Source of the DNA: Pseudomonadales bacterium
Lineage (GTDB): Bacteria; Pseudomonadota; Gammaproteobacteria; Pseudomonadales; DC-out160
NCBI GenBank assembly: GCA_019090455.1
Contig: JAHRWA010000016.1
Location: 1-64,000, forward strand
Length of the DNA: 64,000 bases
Reading direction: 5' to 3'
Part shown: in pieces, positions 18,904 through 26,698 of the stretch
How positions within the stretch are numbered: the stretch's first letter is position 1
Layout of the letters: the number at the start of each line of letters is the position of its first letter
Notes under the pieces: model-generated
The model's input: the letters and a program-made list of their open reading frames with translations, nothing else
The model's database searches: none
Told to the model about the DNA's origin: nothing
Program-made: the position numbers and the translations under genes

Positions 18904-19604
18904 GCGACCAGTTGACCAACCAGCTGACACTGGGAATGTTGTTGAAAGAGGAATACGACTTTTCTTTTTTCTTCCCTGGAGATAATAAAGAGGCTACGGA
19001 AACCTTAGAACGCTTTAGCCAGGGGAATGGGGAATCCTTTATTTATCTCTGGGGGCCTAAAGGAACCGGAAAGTCCCATCTGATGCAATCGGTTTGCCTC
19101 AATGCTGCTGACAATAATCTAGCGTGTAGTTATCTGCCCATAGAACGATTAAAAGAATATGGAGCTGAAATATTTGATGGTTTAGAGTCTCAGAACATCG
19201 TCTGTATTGATGATATAGATTTGTTAGTTGGGGACCCTCAATGGGAAGAATGCCTTTTTCATTTGTTTAATAAAATTCGTGATAACAATAATCGTTTGCT
19301 TATGTCTGCAAGCAAATCACCGAGGCAACAAGTCTGTGTTTTACCGGATTTACATTCCCGCCTGACCTGGGGGTTGACTTTTCAGCTCAAAGGTTTAAAT
19401 GACGAAGAAAAAATTATCGTGTTGCAACGTAGTGCGGATAGACGGGGTTTTAGGTTGTCGAATGAGGTAGCTCAATATATTTTCAATCGATGCACTCGGG
19501 ATTTTTCAAGTTTATTTCATGTGCTCGATAAATTGGACAAGCAATCATTACAGCAAAAAAGAAAGTTAACGATACCGTTTGTGAAAGAGGTTATGTCTTG
19601 GTAG
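18900..19604 (+). CDS. hda: DnaA regulatory inactivator Hda
   Basis: Hda with the DNA-loaded sliding clamp stimulates DnaA-ATP hydrolysis after initiation, preventing re-replication. The clamp-binding motif QLTLGM (residues 8-13) is at the N-terminus. Walker A is GPKGTGKSH (52-60), Walker B VCIDDIDLL, and the arginine-finger region lies in LHSRLTWGLTFQL. The length of 234 matches the family. The start is TTG in TTGA, sharing bases with the stop of the preceding gene. No strong ribosome site is seen, so expression probably depends on translational coupling. Confidence 0.93.
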   Translation: MSDQLTNQLTLGMLLKEEYDFSFFFPGDNKEATETLERFSQGNGESFIYLWGPKGTGKSHLMQSVCLNAADNNLACSYLPIERLKEYGAEIFDGLESQNIVCIDDIDLLVGDPQWEECLFHLFNKIRDNNNRLLMSASKSPRQQVCVLPDLHSRLTWGLTFQLKGLNDEEKIIVLQRSADRRGFRLSNEVAQYIFNRCTRDFSSLFHVLDKLDKQSLQQKRKLTIPFVKEVMSW

Positions 19605-19698
19605 TAATTGTTTGTAGATGATAACCCCTGTCTTCAAGAGAATAGTACGTTATCTTGAAGTGAATAGCCCTTATCGGCAATTGATGATTGAGTCGGAT

Positions 19699-21441
19699 TT
19701 ATGTATCTGTTGCACCAAATAGCGCTTTCCTGCTTTTAGGCTTTCTAACAAGGTGCTTGAATTCCAGGTGCTCAAACAAGGGGCTACTGATAAGGGTTTT
19801 CGTCAGTTCAATATTGTGGCGTTCTGTTATTTTTGGATGTTTCACAGAAATAGGCAGTTTGCGGTGTTCGTATCTCTCATTTTGATTGTAGTTGTCATTT
19901 TTTGTCGCGAGGTGTAAAGGGCCAATAAGGGAGGATATCTGATTTCCGGAGTGATCTTGGGATGTTACTAACAATGCAGGGCTATCCGCTAATTCCTCTA
20001 AATGGGATTTGATCATGATGGGGCTGGCATTGTCGCAAATAATTTTTATACCCAAGCGAGAATCACTATCGCCGTTTTTGAAAATCCAGCATACAATCCC
20101 GAGTTTCAAATCTTCACGTTTATTACCTATGATAGCCACAATTTGCCCGGTGGTTAAATGTCTATCTAGTTTGTGTAACGCGGGTGCTGTGTTATTTGAG
20201 GCTTGTGTTAGGTCGTTAGAAATTTGTACGCAAATGCCATCGATACTCTTGTTTTCGGTGTTCCCTTGCACGTAAATTTCCTTGCTGCGGTCTCTATCTT
20301 GAATAGAGTCAATCACAGTTGGAGGGGTATGAGATGGTGAAAGTGTTGAGTGGATAGGCGCTAACCCCCAAACGATATCCACGCTTTCTGTCTCCACTAT
20401 ACGGTCTTTCTTTCTGTTAGAGTTAGGGCGCCAAGCCAGACTTAATCGAGAGAGAAGTGAAATTGATTTTAAATTATTAGGATCGGTTTGCTGATGATTG
20501 TCGAGGTGGTTGCCTATTCCTATTTCTAACGGTGAACCTAGTTGCTTTAAATGCAGTAGATGCCGATCCATGAGTTCCTGGATTTTCTTGATAGAAAGCC
20601 ATCTTAAAATAACGGTGTTATGGAATGGCACGGCGCCAAATATAAATGCGTGATAATTTCCTTTAAGGTTCAAACAAAAGCAATGGGTATTACCGAGTGC
20701 ACGCGATGGCAGTATTTCTATCGTGTCAGCCCATTGTGCCAAATAGTCGGAAACGTTCCAAACTTCGCCCAATGACAAGCTGAAAGGATCTGACAGTGAC
20801 AGTAGTTGAATCTTAATAAATAATGTTCGTACAGATTGACATTGTTCAGGATCGATGGGGTTGTATTGATCCACGTTAAGACAGGAATGTGCTTCACAGT
20901 AACGGTATATGTCGTTTATTTCTTGCCAATTGTGTTCGGTAGCTTTACGAAAAAAAGCGTACTGAATGAGTAGTTGCCGGTCATGATAAAACAAAACCAT
21001 GTAAGCATTTTGGGCTATTTCTAACTGATTTTCTGGATCGCTAATTAAACTGATGAGTATGTGTTTATAGGCATACCCCATTTCTTTTTGTAGCTCAATA
21101 AGCTTTCCTATGTCAGCTTGATCGAATGGAGGTAGGAAACCATTGAGCTTGAAAAAGTCACTGTAAATAAAATTTCGGTAATAATCGCTAATTCGCCCAA
21201 CAGCAACATTAAATGGACTCGTCGCTAAAATACGAGTCGGCACAGGCATTTCCGTGCGATTGTAAATTTTGATTTTGTCCAATGCGAGTGAAAGTGCAGT
21301 GGGAATATCATCAAATGGGAGCGAAAGCACATCGTGGCCAAAATCCCGAGCATTCTTGTACTTTATAGCTTGGTAGGTTTTAGCAATTTTTGGACGTTGT
21401 AATTTTAAAGTTGAAACTACCATGAAATACCAGGGGCTCAA
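19699..21441 (-). CDS. Unrecognised 580-residue protein, possible PilZ-like C-terminal region
   Basis: No signal peptide or membrane helix is visible, so it is probably cytoplasmic. The N-terminal third (LQRPKIAKTYQAIKYKNARD, then LPFDDIPTALSLALDKIKIYNRTEMP) is helical. A middle part contains short Leu-rich helices. Near the C-terminus LTTGQIVAIIGNKRE, then LGIVCWIFKNGDSDSRLGIKII reads like the G-x-L/I-V-A-I..W-x-x-G-I-x-x-W-x..LG-I-x pattern found in PilZ-like beta barrels of long gammaproteobacterial proteins of this size. The arginine and D/N-x-S-x-x-G residues that bind c-di-GMP in true PilZ domains were not found. It stands alone, convergent with hda and divergent from fumarase. Confidence 0.5.
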   Translation of the reverse strand: MSPWYFMVVSTLKLQRPKIAKTYQAIKYKNARDFGHDVLSLPFDDIPTALSLALDKIKIYNRTEMPVPTRILATSPFNVAVGRISDYYRNFIYSDFFKLNGFLPPFDQADIGKLIELQKEMGYAYKHILISLISDPENQLEIAQNAYMVLFYHDRQLLIQYAFFRKATEHNWQEINDIYRYCEAHSCLNVDQYNPIDPEQCQSVRTLFIKIQLLSLSDPFSLSLGEVWNVSDYLAQWADTIEILPSRALGNTHCFCLNLKGNYHAFIFGAVPFHNTVILRWLSIKKIQELMDRHLLHLKQLGSPLEIGIGNHLDNHQQTDPNNLKSISLLSRLSLAWRPNSNRKKDRIVETESVDIVWGLAPIHSTLSPSHTPPTVIDSIQDRDRSKEIYVQGNTENKSIDGICVQISNDLTQASNNTAPALHKLDRHLTTGQIVAIIGNKREDLKLGIVCWIFKNGDSDSRLGIKIICDNASPIMIKSHLEELADSPALLVTSQDHSGNQISSLIGPLHLATKNDNYNQNERYEHRKLPISVKHPKITERHNIELTKTLISSPLFEHLEFKHLVRKPKSRKALFGATDT

Positions 21442-21722
21442 TGTTGAGATAGTCAGGGAGGGTCGTTTGGAGTTGTTTAAAAGCTGTAATCAGTCACGAA
21501 TGAATTCATTTCTCGTGAGGAAGTTTAGCCTTCTATCCTTTTCGATTATTCTTCCTGTTTTCTATCCTAATTTCAACTGCATAAAGCTAAATTATCGAGA
21601 AGATATACTGGGTTCTGTGTTGCCTAAGTGAATGACTTGTGCATTTTAGATGCTTTGCCATTGGGGGATGTGAGAGAATAAAGCAATGATCACCCAATCA
21701 ATGTAAGAGGTTTTAACAAACG

Positions 21723-23240
21723 ATGACTGTCATCCGAGAAGATCACTTGATACAAAGTGTGGCTGATGCGCTACAACATATTTCCTACTACCATCCCGTT
21801 GATTTCATCCAAGCATTGCACAAGGCTTATGAACGAGAGGAGTCACAGGCGGCCAAGGACGCAATGGCACAAATACTAATCAACTCAAAGATGTGTGCAG
21901 AAGGCTTACGGCCAATTTGCCAAGATACCGGTATTGTTACGGTTTTTTTGAAAATAGGGATGAACGTGAGTTGGCAGGGGACTCGTTCAGTTGATGACAT
22001 GGTAAATGAGGGTGTACGCCGCGCTTATACCCACCCTGACAACGTGCTACGGGCATCAATATTGGATGATCCTGCAGGCGCGAGAAAAAATACCAAAGAC
22101 AATACACCGGCCGTGATTCACTACACCATTGTACCAGGAGATACTGTAGATATTACGGTAGCTGCGAAAGGAGGTGGGTCGGAGAATAAAGCGAAGATGG
22201 TCATGCTTAATCCCAGCGATAGTATTGTTGATTGGGTATTGAAAACGGTACCGACAATGGGAGCGGGTTGGTGTCCTCCGGGTATGCTAGGTTTAGGGAT
22301 TGGCGGTACCGCAGAGAAGGCGATGCTATTGGCTAAGGAGTCCTTAATGGACCCTATCGACATACATGATTTGATGGAGAGAGGGCCTCAGAATAGAGCT
22401 GAAGAATTGCGATTGGAAATTTTTGAAGGTGTGAATAATCTGGGTATTGGTGCCCAGGGTTTGGGTGGATTGACGACTGTATTAGATATAAAAATAAAAG
22501 ACTATCCCACTCACGCAGCCTCCTTACCCGTAGCCATGATTCCTAATTGCGCGGCAACACGTCATGCCCATTTCGTTTTGGATGGGTCAGGTGTCGCCAA
22601 ACTTAATCCCCCTAAAGTTGATGATTGGCCTGACATAGCTTGGGGAGCGGGAGCCAACGCTAAACGCGTTGATTTAAATACGGTGACGCAAGCGGATATA
22701 GAAAGCTGGTTGCCAGGAGAAACAATATTGCTTTCTGGCTCTATGTTAACGGGTCGTGATGCAGCTCATAAACGTATACAAGAACTTTTGGCGAAAGGGG
22801 AAAGCTTACCGGAAGGGCTCGATTTTAAAGGTAAGTTTATTTATTACGTCGGTCCTGTCGATGCGGTACGAGATGAAGCGGTTGGGCCTGCCGGTCCTAC
22901 TACTGCGACGCGCATGGATAAATTTACGGATATGATGCTGGAAAAAACGGGACTAATGGGAATGATAGGGAAAGCCGAACGCGGCCCCGTCGCTATCGAA
23001 TCGATAAAAAATCATAAAGCGGTTTATCTTATGGCAGTGGGTGGTGCAGCGTACTTAGTCTCTAAAGCAATTAGAGAGGCAAAGATTGTGGCTTTTAAAG
23101 ATATGGGTATGGAAGCTATTCACGAGTTTGTCGTGGAGGACATGCCTGTGACCGTTGCTGTGGATTCAAAAGGTGAGTCCGTTCATCAAACGGGTCCGGC
23201 ACTTTGGCAACAGAAAATAGCGATTAGACAATCCAGCTAA
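21723..23240 (+). CDS. fumA: Fumarate hydratase, class I (iron-sulfur)
   Basis: This enzyme interconverts fumarate and malate in the TCA cycle. The 505-residue protein contains both the alpha-type and beta-type regions of the fused class I enzyme. Three cysteines in family positions bind the [4Fe-4S] cluster: C66 (RPICQDTG), C184 (GWCPPGMLGLGIGG) and C276 (PNCAATRHAHF). The C-terminal half shows LSGSMLTGRDAAHKR, then GPVDAVRDEAVGPAGPTTATRMD. AAGAGG lies 11 nt before the ATG. It is monocistronic, followed by a clear terminator. The cluster is oxygen-sensitive in this class. Confidence 0.95.
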   Translation: MTVIREDHLIQSVADALQHISYYHPVDFIQALHKAYEREESQAAKDAMAQILINSKMCAEGLRPICQDTGIVTVFLKIGMNVSWQGTRSVDDMVNEGVRRAYTHPDNVLRASILDDPAGARKNTKDNTPAVIHYTIVPGDTVDITVAAKGGGSENKAKMVMLNPSDSIVDWVLKTVPTMGAGWCPPGMLGLGIGGTAEKAMLLAKESLMDPIDIHDLMERGPQNRAEELRLEIFEGVNNLGIGAQGLGGLTTVLDIKIKDYPTHAASLPVAMIPNCAATRHAHFVLDGSGVAKLNPPKVDDWPDIAWGAGANAKRVDLNTVTQADIESWLPGETILLSGSMLTGRDAAHKRIQELLAKGESLPEGLDFKGKFIYYVGPVDAVRDEAVGPAGPTTATRMDKFTDMMLEKTGLMGMIGKAERGPVAIESIKNHKAVYLMAVGGAAYLVSKAIREAKIVAFKDMGMEAIHEFVVEDMPVTVAVDSKGESVHQTGPALWQQKIAIRQSS

Positions 23241-23282
23241 TGTTTACAGTGATAATTCACGTTTAATCTATGGCCTTAAAAG

Positions 23283-23318
23283 TGGGGAGCATTGTGTTCT
23301 CCCCATTTATCCCCCCTC
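23283..23318 (+). terminator. Intrinsic terminator after fumarase
   Basis: TGGGGAG (23283-23289) and CTCCCCA (23299-23305) form a 7 bp GC-rich stem with a 9-nt loop, followed by TTTAT and, after a C-rich run, a T8 tract. Confidence 0.75.
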
Positions 23319-23368
23319 CCTTTTTTTTCTTTTGACTTTTTCTAGGCAATGGTTTCCGAATCACAATG

Positions 23369-23416
23369 TTGTCGCAATGACATGTCATAGTGACAGTGTG
23401 ACCTGCTTTGCGACAA
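23369..23416 (+). promoter_or_regulatory. Nested palindromes upstream of the CheY-CheC operon
   Basis: TTGTCGCAA (23369-23377) and TTGCGACAA (23408-23416) are a perfect 9 bp inverted repeat 30 bp apart. Directly inside is the perfect 10 bp palindrome TGACATGTCA (23378-23387), then further TGACA/TGT half-sites. The arrangement suggests an operator for a dimeric or looping regulator, about 170 bp before the response-regulator start. The regulator is unknown. Apart from this and the fumarase terminator, the 345 bp gap holds nothing I recognise. Confidence 0.5.
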
Positions 23417-23585
23417 TATAGTTGACGGAAAATGTAGTTTCAAACCAATTAGCTAAAAAATTATTTCTCACTTCTTCTCGATATTCAAAACCTGTCTATA
23501 CTCAGATATACGTATTGGAACCAAATCGATGGGGCTAATAACGTAGCTTTTAATGACTCAGCGGAAGTCTAGAGAAGAAGGGATT

Positions 23586-23951
23586 ATGACCATACCATTA
23601 TTGATTTGCGATGACTCAGCCATGGCGCGTAAACAGGTGAAGCGCTCTTTGCCTGACCACTGGGAGGTGGATATCACGTTCGCTACGAATGGTGTTGAGG
23701 GGGTTGATGCTATCCGAAGTGGCAAAGGGGAGATGGTGTTTCTTGATCTCACCATGCCGGAGTTGGATGGATACGGTGTACTGAAATCGGTTCAGGATGA
23801 AGGGCATAAGTCTATTATCATTGTGATTTCGGCAGATATTCAACCTGAAGCCAGAGAGCGCGTCATGAATTTAGGCGCTTTAGATTTTATAAAGAAACCG
23901 GTAGATTCCAAAAAATTACAAGATGTACTGAAAAACTATGGTCTGCTATGA
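23586..23951 (+). CDS. Single-domain response regulator (CheY-like)
   Basis: This 121-residue receiver domain has no output domain. The acidic pair is D9-D10 (ICDDSAMAR), the phosphoacceptor D54 (VFLDLTMPELDG), the switch serine around S82 (VISADI) and the conserved lysine in FIKKPV. I start at the ATG at 23586, which has GAAGGG upstream. The frame is open to 23553 but adds only MTQRKSREEGI. The gene overlaps the CheC-like gene by 4 bp (ATGA), so the regulator and its probable phosphatase are made together. Its kinase is not adjacent; the ChpA-like kinase at 46774-50367 is one candidate in this window. Confidence 0.93.
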   Translation: MTIPLLICDDSAMARKQVKRSLPDHWEVDITFATNGVEGVDAIRSGKGEMVFLDLTMPELDGYGVLKSVQDEGHKSIIIVISADIQPEARERVMNLGALDFIKKPVDSKKLQDVLKNYGLL

Positions 23952-24583
23952 ATGACACTGTTGTACTGAGTAACGATCAAACCGACTGTCTGCAAGAAAT
24001 CGTCAATGTGGCGATGGGGCAGGCGGGAGACTCTTTAGCACGGTTTTTGGAAGTTTTTATTAACTTATCGGTACCTCGAATTCGACTGGTAGAAGCAGAA
24101 GATTTACCACAAACGTTGACTGAAATGGTCGGGCATTCTGGTCTTATCTCAGCTGTTAGGCAGGGTTTTTATACTGCCGATGATGGAAATGGATTGCGAG
24201 GCGAGGCAATTGTCCTTTTTGGTGATACAAGCTTTAAGGAACTAGCGGATATTTTGGCATATGAAGATGACCTCGACGCCCAAGCTGAAAGTGAATTATT
24301 GCTGGATGTGACGAATGTGCTTAATGGAGCCTGTTTGAGTGGTATTGCGGAGCAAATTGGTACGGAATTGGCGTTTACTCCCCCATCCGTTTTAGGTCAG
24401 CATATCGCAGCGAAAGAGGTTGTTACCAAAGATAACTTACTCTGGATGCAGGCATTATTAGTTGAAATTAACTATTCCCTCGAAAACCGATCTTTCAATT
24501 GTAACCTCATGATGCTGATGCCTGAGGATGCGATCGAAGTATTGAAGTTTGCACTTGATAAGTTGTTGGAAGATTTCGATTAA
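23948..24583 (+). CDS. CheC-family protein, probable CheY phosphatase
   Basis: This 211-residue protein contains two copies of the CheC/CheX active-site pattern [DS]-x3-E-x2-N-x22-P. The first is D13-x3-E17-x2-N20-x22-P43 (CLQEIVNVAMGQAGDSL..). The second, in the LLLDVTNVLNGACLSG helix, has exactly the same N-x22-P spacing but Asp in place of the Glu. CheC proteins dephosphorylate CheY or, in stand-alone forms, act as adaptors. The 4 bp overlap with the preceding single-domain receiver makes that protein the likely substrate. Loss of the second Glu suggests that site may be weaker. Confidence 0.88.
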   Translation: MNDTVVLSNDQTDCLQEIVNVAMGQAGDSLARFLEVFINLSVPRIRLVEAEDLPQTLTEMVGHSGLISAVRQGFYTADDGNGLRGEAIVLFGDTSFKELADILAYEDDLDAQAESELLLDVTNVLNGACLSGIAEQIGTELAFTPPSVLGQHIAAKEVVTKDNLLWMQALLVEINYSLENRSFNCNLMMLMPEDAIEVLKFALDKLLEDFD

Positions 24584-24630
24584 GCTTCGATAGCGCCTGC
24601 TGCCAAATAAGATACCAATAGGATATTAAA

Positions 24631-25596
24631 TTGTTTGAGTTTACCCCCACGAAAGAATTACTTGGCTTTATTGTCGATAGGATTAATGTGGGTGTCTTTA
24701 TTGTTGATAAAGATTGCAAAGTGCTGTTATGGAATCAGTACATGGCAAACCATAGCTATAAGAAACAGGAGCTTGTGTACGGACAAGACTTGTTTACTCT
24801 CTTTCCCGATTTGCCTCAGAAGTGGTTCAGAAAAAAAATTGCAAGCGTGTTTATGCTGAAATCCTTTGCGTTTACTTCGTGGGAACAGCGGCCTTATTTG
24901 TTTAAGTTCCCTCATAACCGCCCCATTACTGGAGGGGTGGAATATATGAATCAAGATTTAACACTCATGCCGGTTAAGAATGATGAGGGTGAAGTTGTCG
25001 CGGTGAGTATTACGTTATTGGATGTGACTGATGTTAGCGTGTATCAAACCATGCTCAAAGAAGCGATGTCTAAACTCGAATTAGCCAGTCAAACAGACGG
25101 TTTGACGGGGTTGAATAATCGGGCACATTGGGAAAAACGTTTGTTAGAGGAATATAATCGCGTCCAACGTTATGGATCGACATTGACTTTGATTATGCTC
25201 GATTTAGATCATTTTAAAGCGGTCAATGATACTCATGGGCATCTTGCAGGTGACGCAGTGTTGCGTGATGTGTCTAATAAATTAAATGAAACATTCCGTG
25301 AGAGTGATATTGCTGGGCGCTATGGCGGGGAAGAATTTGGGGTTGTGTTGCCTGCTACTGATCTGCAAGGGGCTATGATCGTTGCTGAGAGGTTGCGTCA
25401 ACAAATCTGTGCTGCACCCATACACTACGATGGAGTTGATATACCCGTTAGTATTAGTGTGGGCCTGTCTGAGTATAATCCCGATGCCGACACTCATGAA
25501 AAGTTGATTGCCCAAGCTGACGAGGCGTTGTATCAATCAAAGCATAGTGGCCGAAATAAATGCACTAGCTACCCGTTCGATTCCTCTGTCACCTAA
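24631..25596 (+). CDS. PAS-GGDEF diguanylate cyclase
   Basis: This enzyme makes cyclic di-GMP from two GTP. Residues 10-135 form a PAS-like sensor (LGFIVDRINVGVFIVDKDCKV..WN), and a short helix leads to the GGDEF domain from about 150 (DGLTGLNNRAHWEKRL). The active site is GGEEF at 232-236. The RESD at 223-226 is an intact inhibitory I-site, five residues upstream, so product feedback is expected. No membrane helix is seen. The start is TTG with AGGAT about 8 nt upstream, and the gene follows the CheC-like gene by 47 bp. The likely logic is a cytosolic signal, and perhaps the CheY/CheC pair, setting c-di-GMP for motility or biofilm. Confidence 0.93.
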   Translation: MFEFTPTKELLGFIVDRINVGVFIVDKDCKVLLWNQYMANHSYKKQELVYGQDLFTLFPDLPQKWFRKKIASVFMLKSFAFTSWEQRPYLFKFPHNRPITGGVEYMNQDLTLMPVKNDEGEVVAVSITLLDVTDVSVYQTMLKEAMSKLELASQTDGLTGLNNRAHWEKRLLEEYNRVQRYGSTLTLIMLDLDHFKAVNDTHGHLAGDAVLRDVSNKLNETFRESDIAGRYGGEEFGVVLPATDLQGAMIVAERLRQQICAAPIHYDGVDIPVSISVGLSEYNPDADTHEKLIAQADEALYQSKHSGRNKCTSYPFDSSVT

Positions 25597-25691
25597 TTGT
25601 CTTGCTTACGTTAGGTGTTTCTCGCCAGCTGTTATAAAATTCGCTCCCCCCGTTTGTTTTCATTGAATACCTATACCAAAGCAGGCTTATC

Positions 25692-26663
25692 TTGCATAAG
25701 ATTCAAATTATTACATTTCTCATTGTCATCAGTGTGACCAACCATGCGAGTGCTGACTGGTTTAAGAAAACAATGCCTGTGATGGGGACTTCTGTCATGG
25801 TGGAGTTGTGGCACGTAGATAGCGAACTATCTGAAGCGATTGTCGACGAAGTTTTTCAGGAAATTTACAGAATAGAAAATTTAATGTCACCCTATTTGCC
25901 TGATAGTGGCCTGTCTCGAATTAACCAAAACGCCTATAGCATGGCTGTTAAACCAGATGCTGAGTTGTTTGCTGTTATTGAACAAGCCCTCCTTTTTTCA
26001 GTGAAAACCGAGGGAGCTTTCGACATCAGTTTTGCGTCAGTCGGCCATCGATTTAACTACCGAGAAGGAAAAAAACCCAACGCAATTGAATTCGAAAAGT
26101 TGCGTTCCCTGATTGATTACCGTTTAATCAAGCTGAATCCTCAGAACAAAACGATACGCTTTCAGCGATCTGGTGTTAAGCTCGATTTAGGTGGTATCGC
26201 AAAAGGTTACGCGGTGGATAAGGCGATTGAGTTGTTGCGTCAATGGGGAATTCAATACGCGATTGTTACCGCCGGAGGCGATAGTCGGATTTTAGGGGAT
26301 AGAAAGGGTCGCCCTTGGATAGTGGGAATTAAAAATCCACGAGCCGACAATGTGCTTATTTCGCTTCCTCTGGAAAATGCAGCCGTTTCTACCTCAGGCG
26401 ATTATGAGCGTTTTTTTGAAAAAGAAGGGGTTCGCTACCATCACATCATAAACCCTAAAACGGGTCATTCAGCCGATTCGTTGAGAAGCGTTACTATTAT
26501 CGGTGATGACGCTATGATGACGGATGCACTGTCCACCAGCGTTTTTGTCATGGGTATCCATGATGGGTTAGCCTTGCTAGAAAGCATTGAGGATATATCG
26601 GGGGTTTTGATCGATCAGGCTAACAATGTCCATTATACCAGCGATTTGATTGGGCTAAAGTAG
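25692..26663 (+). CDS. apbE: FAD:protein FMN transferase (ApbE)
   Basis: ApbE cuts FAD and links FMN to a Thr or Ser in exported proteins, including RnfG and RnfD. The 323-residue protein has an N-terminal signal peptide (IQIITFLIVISVTNHASA) with no lipobox cysteine after it. MGTSVMVEL is the typical opening, LDLGGIAKGYAVDKA is the FAD-binding region, and HHIINPKTGHSA and DALSTSVFVMG hold the metal-binding Asp and Thr. The start is TTG (MHKIQII) by the frame; AGGC is 9-12 nt upstream. It converges on the minus-strand redox and envelope block 26699-37825. It may modify the Rnf subunits, an unknown target in that block, or both. Confidence 0.93.
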   Translation: MHKIQIITFLIVISVTNHASADWFKKTMPVMGTSVMVELWHVDSELSEAIVDEVFQEIYRIENLMSPYLPDSGLSRINQNAYSMAVKPDAELFAVIEQALLFSVKTEGAFDISFASVGHRFNYREGKKPNAIEFEKLRSLIDYRLIKLNPQNKTIRFQRSGVKLDLGGIAKGYAVDKAIELLRQWGIQYAIVTAGGDSRILGDRKGRPWIVGIKNPRADNVLISLPLENAAVSTSGDYERFFEKEGVRYHHIINPKTGHSADSLRSVTIIGDDAMMTDALSTSVFVMGIHDGLALLESIEDISGVLIDQANNVHYTSDLIGLK

Positions 26664-26698
26664 TCGAGCTAACATCGGTTAGTTTTGTTAGTCGAGCT

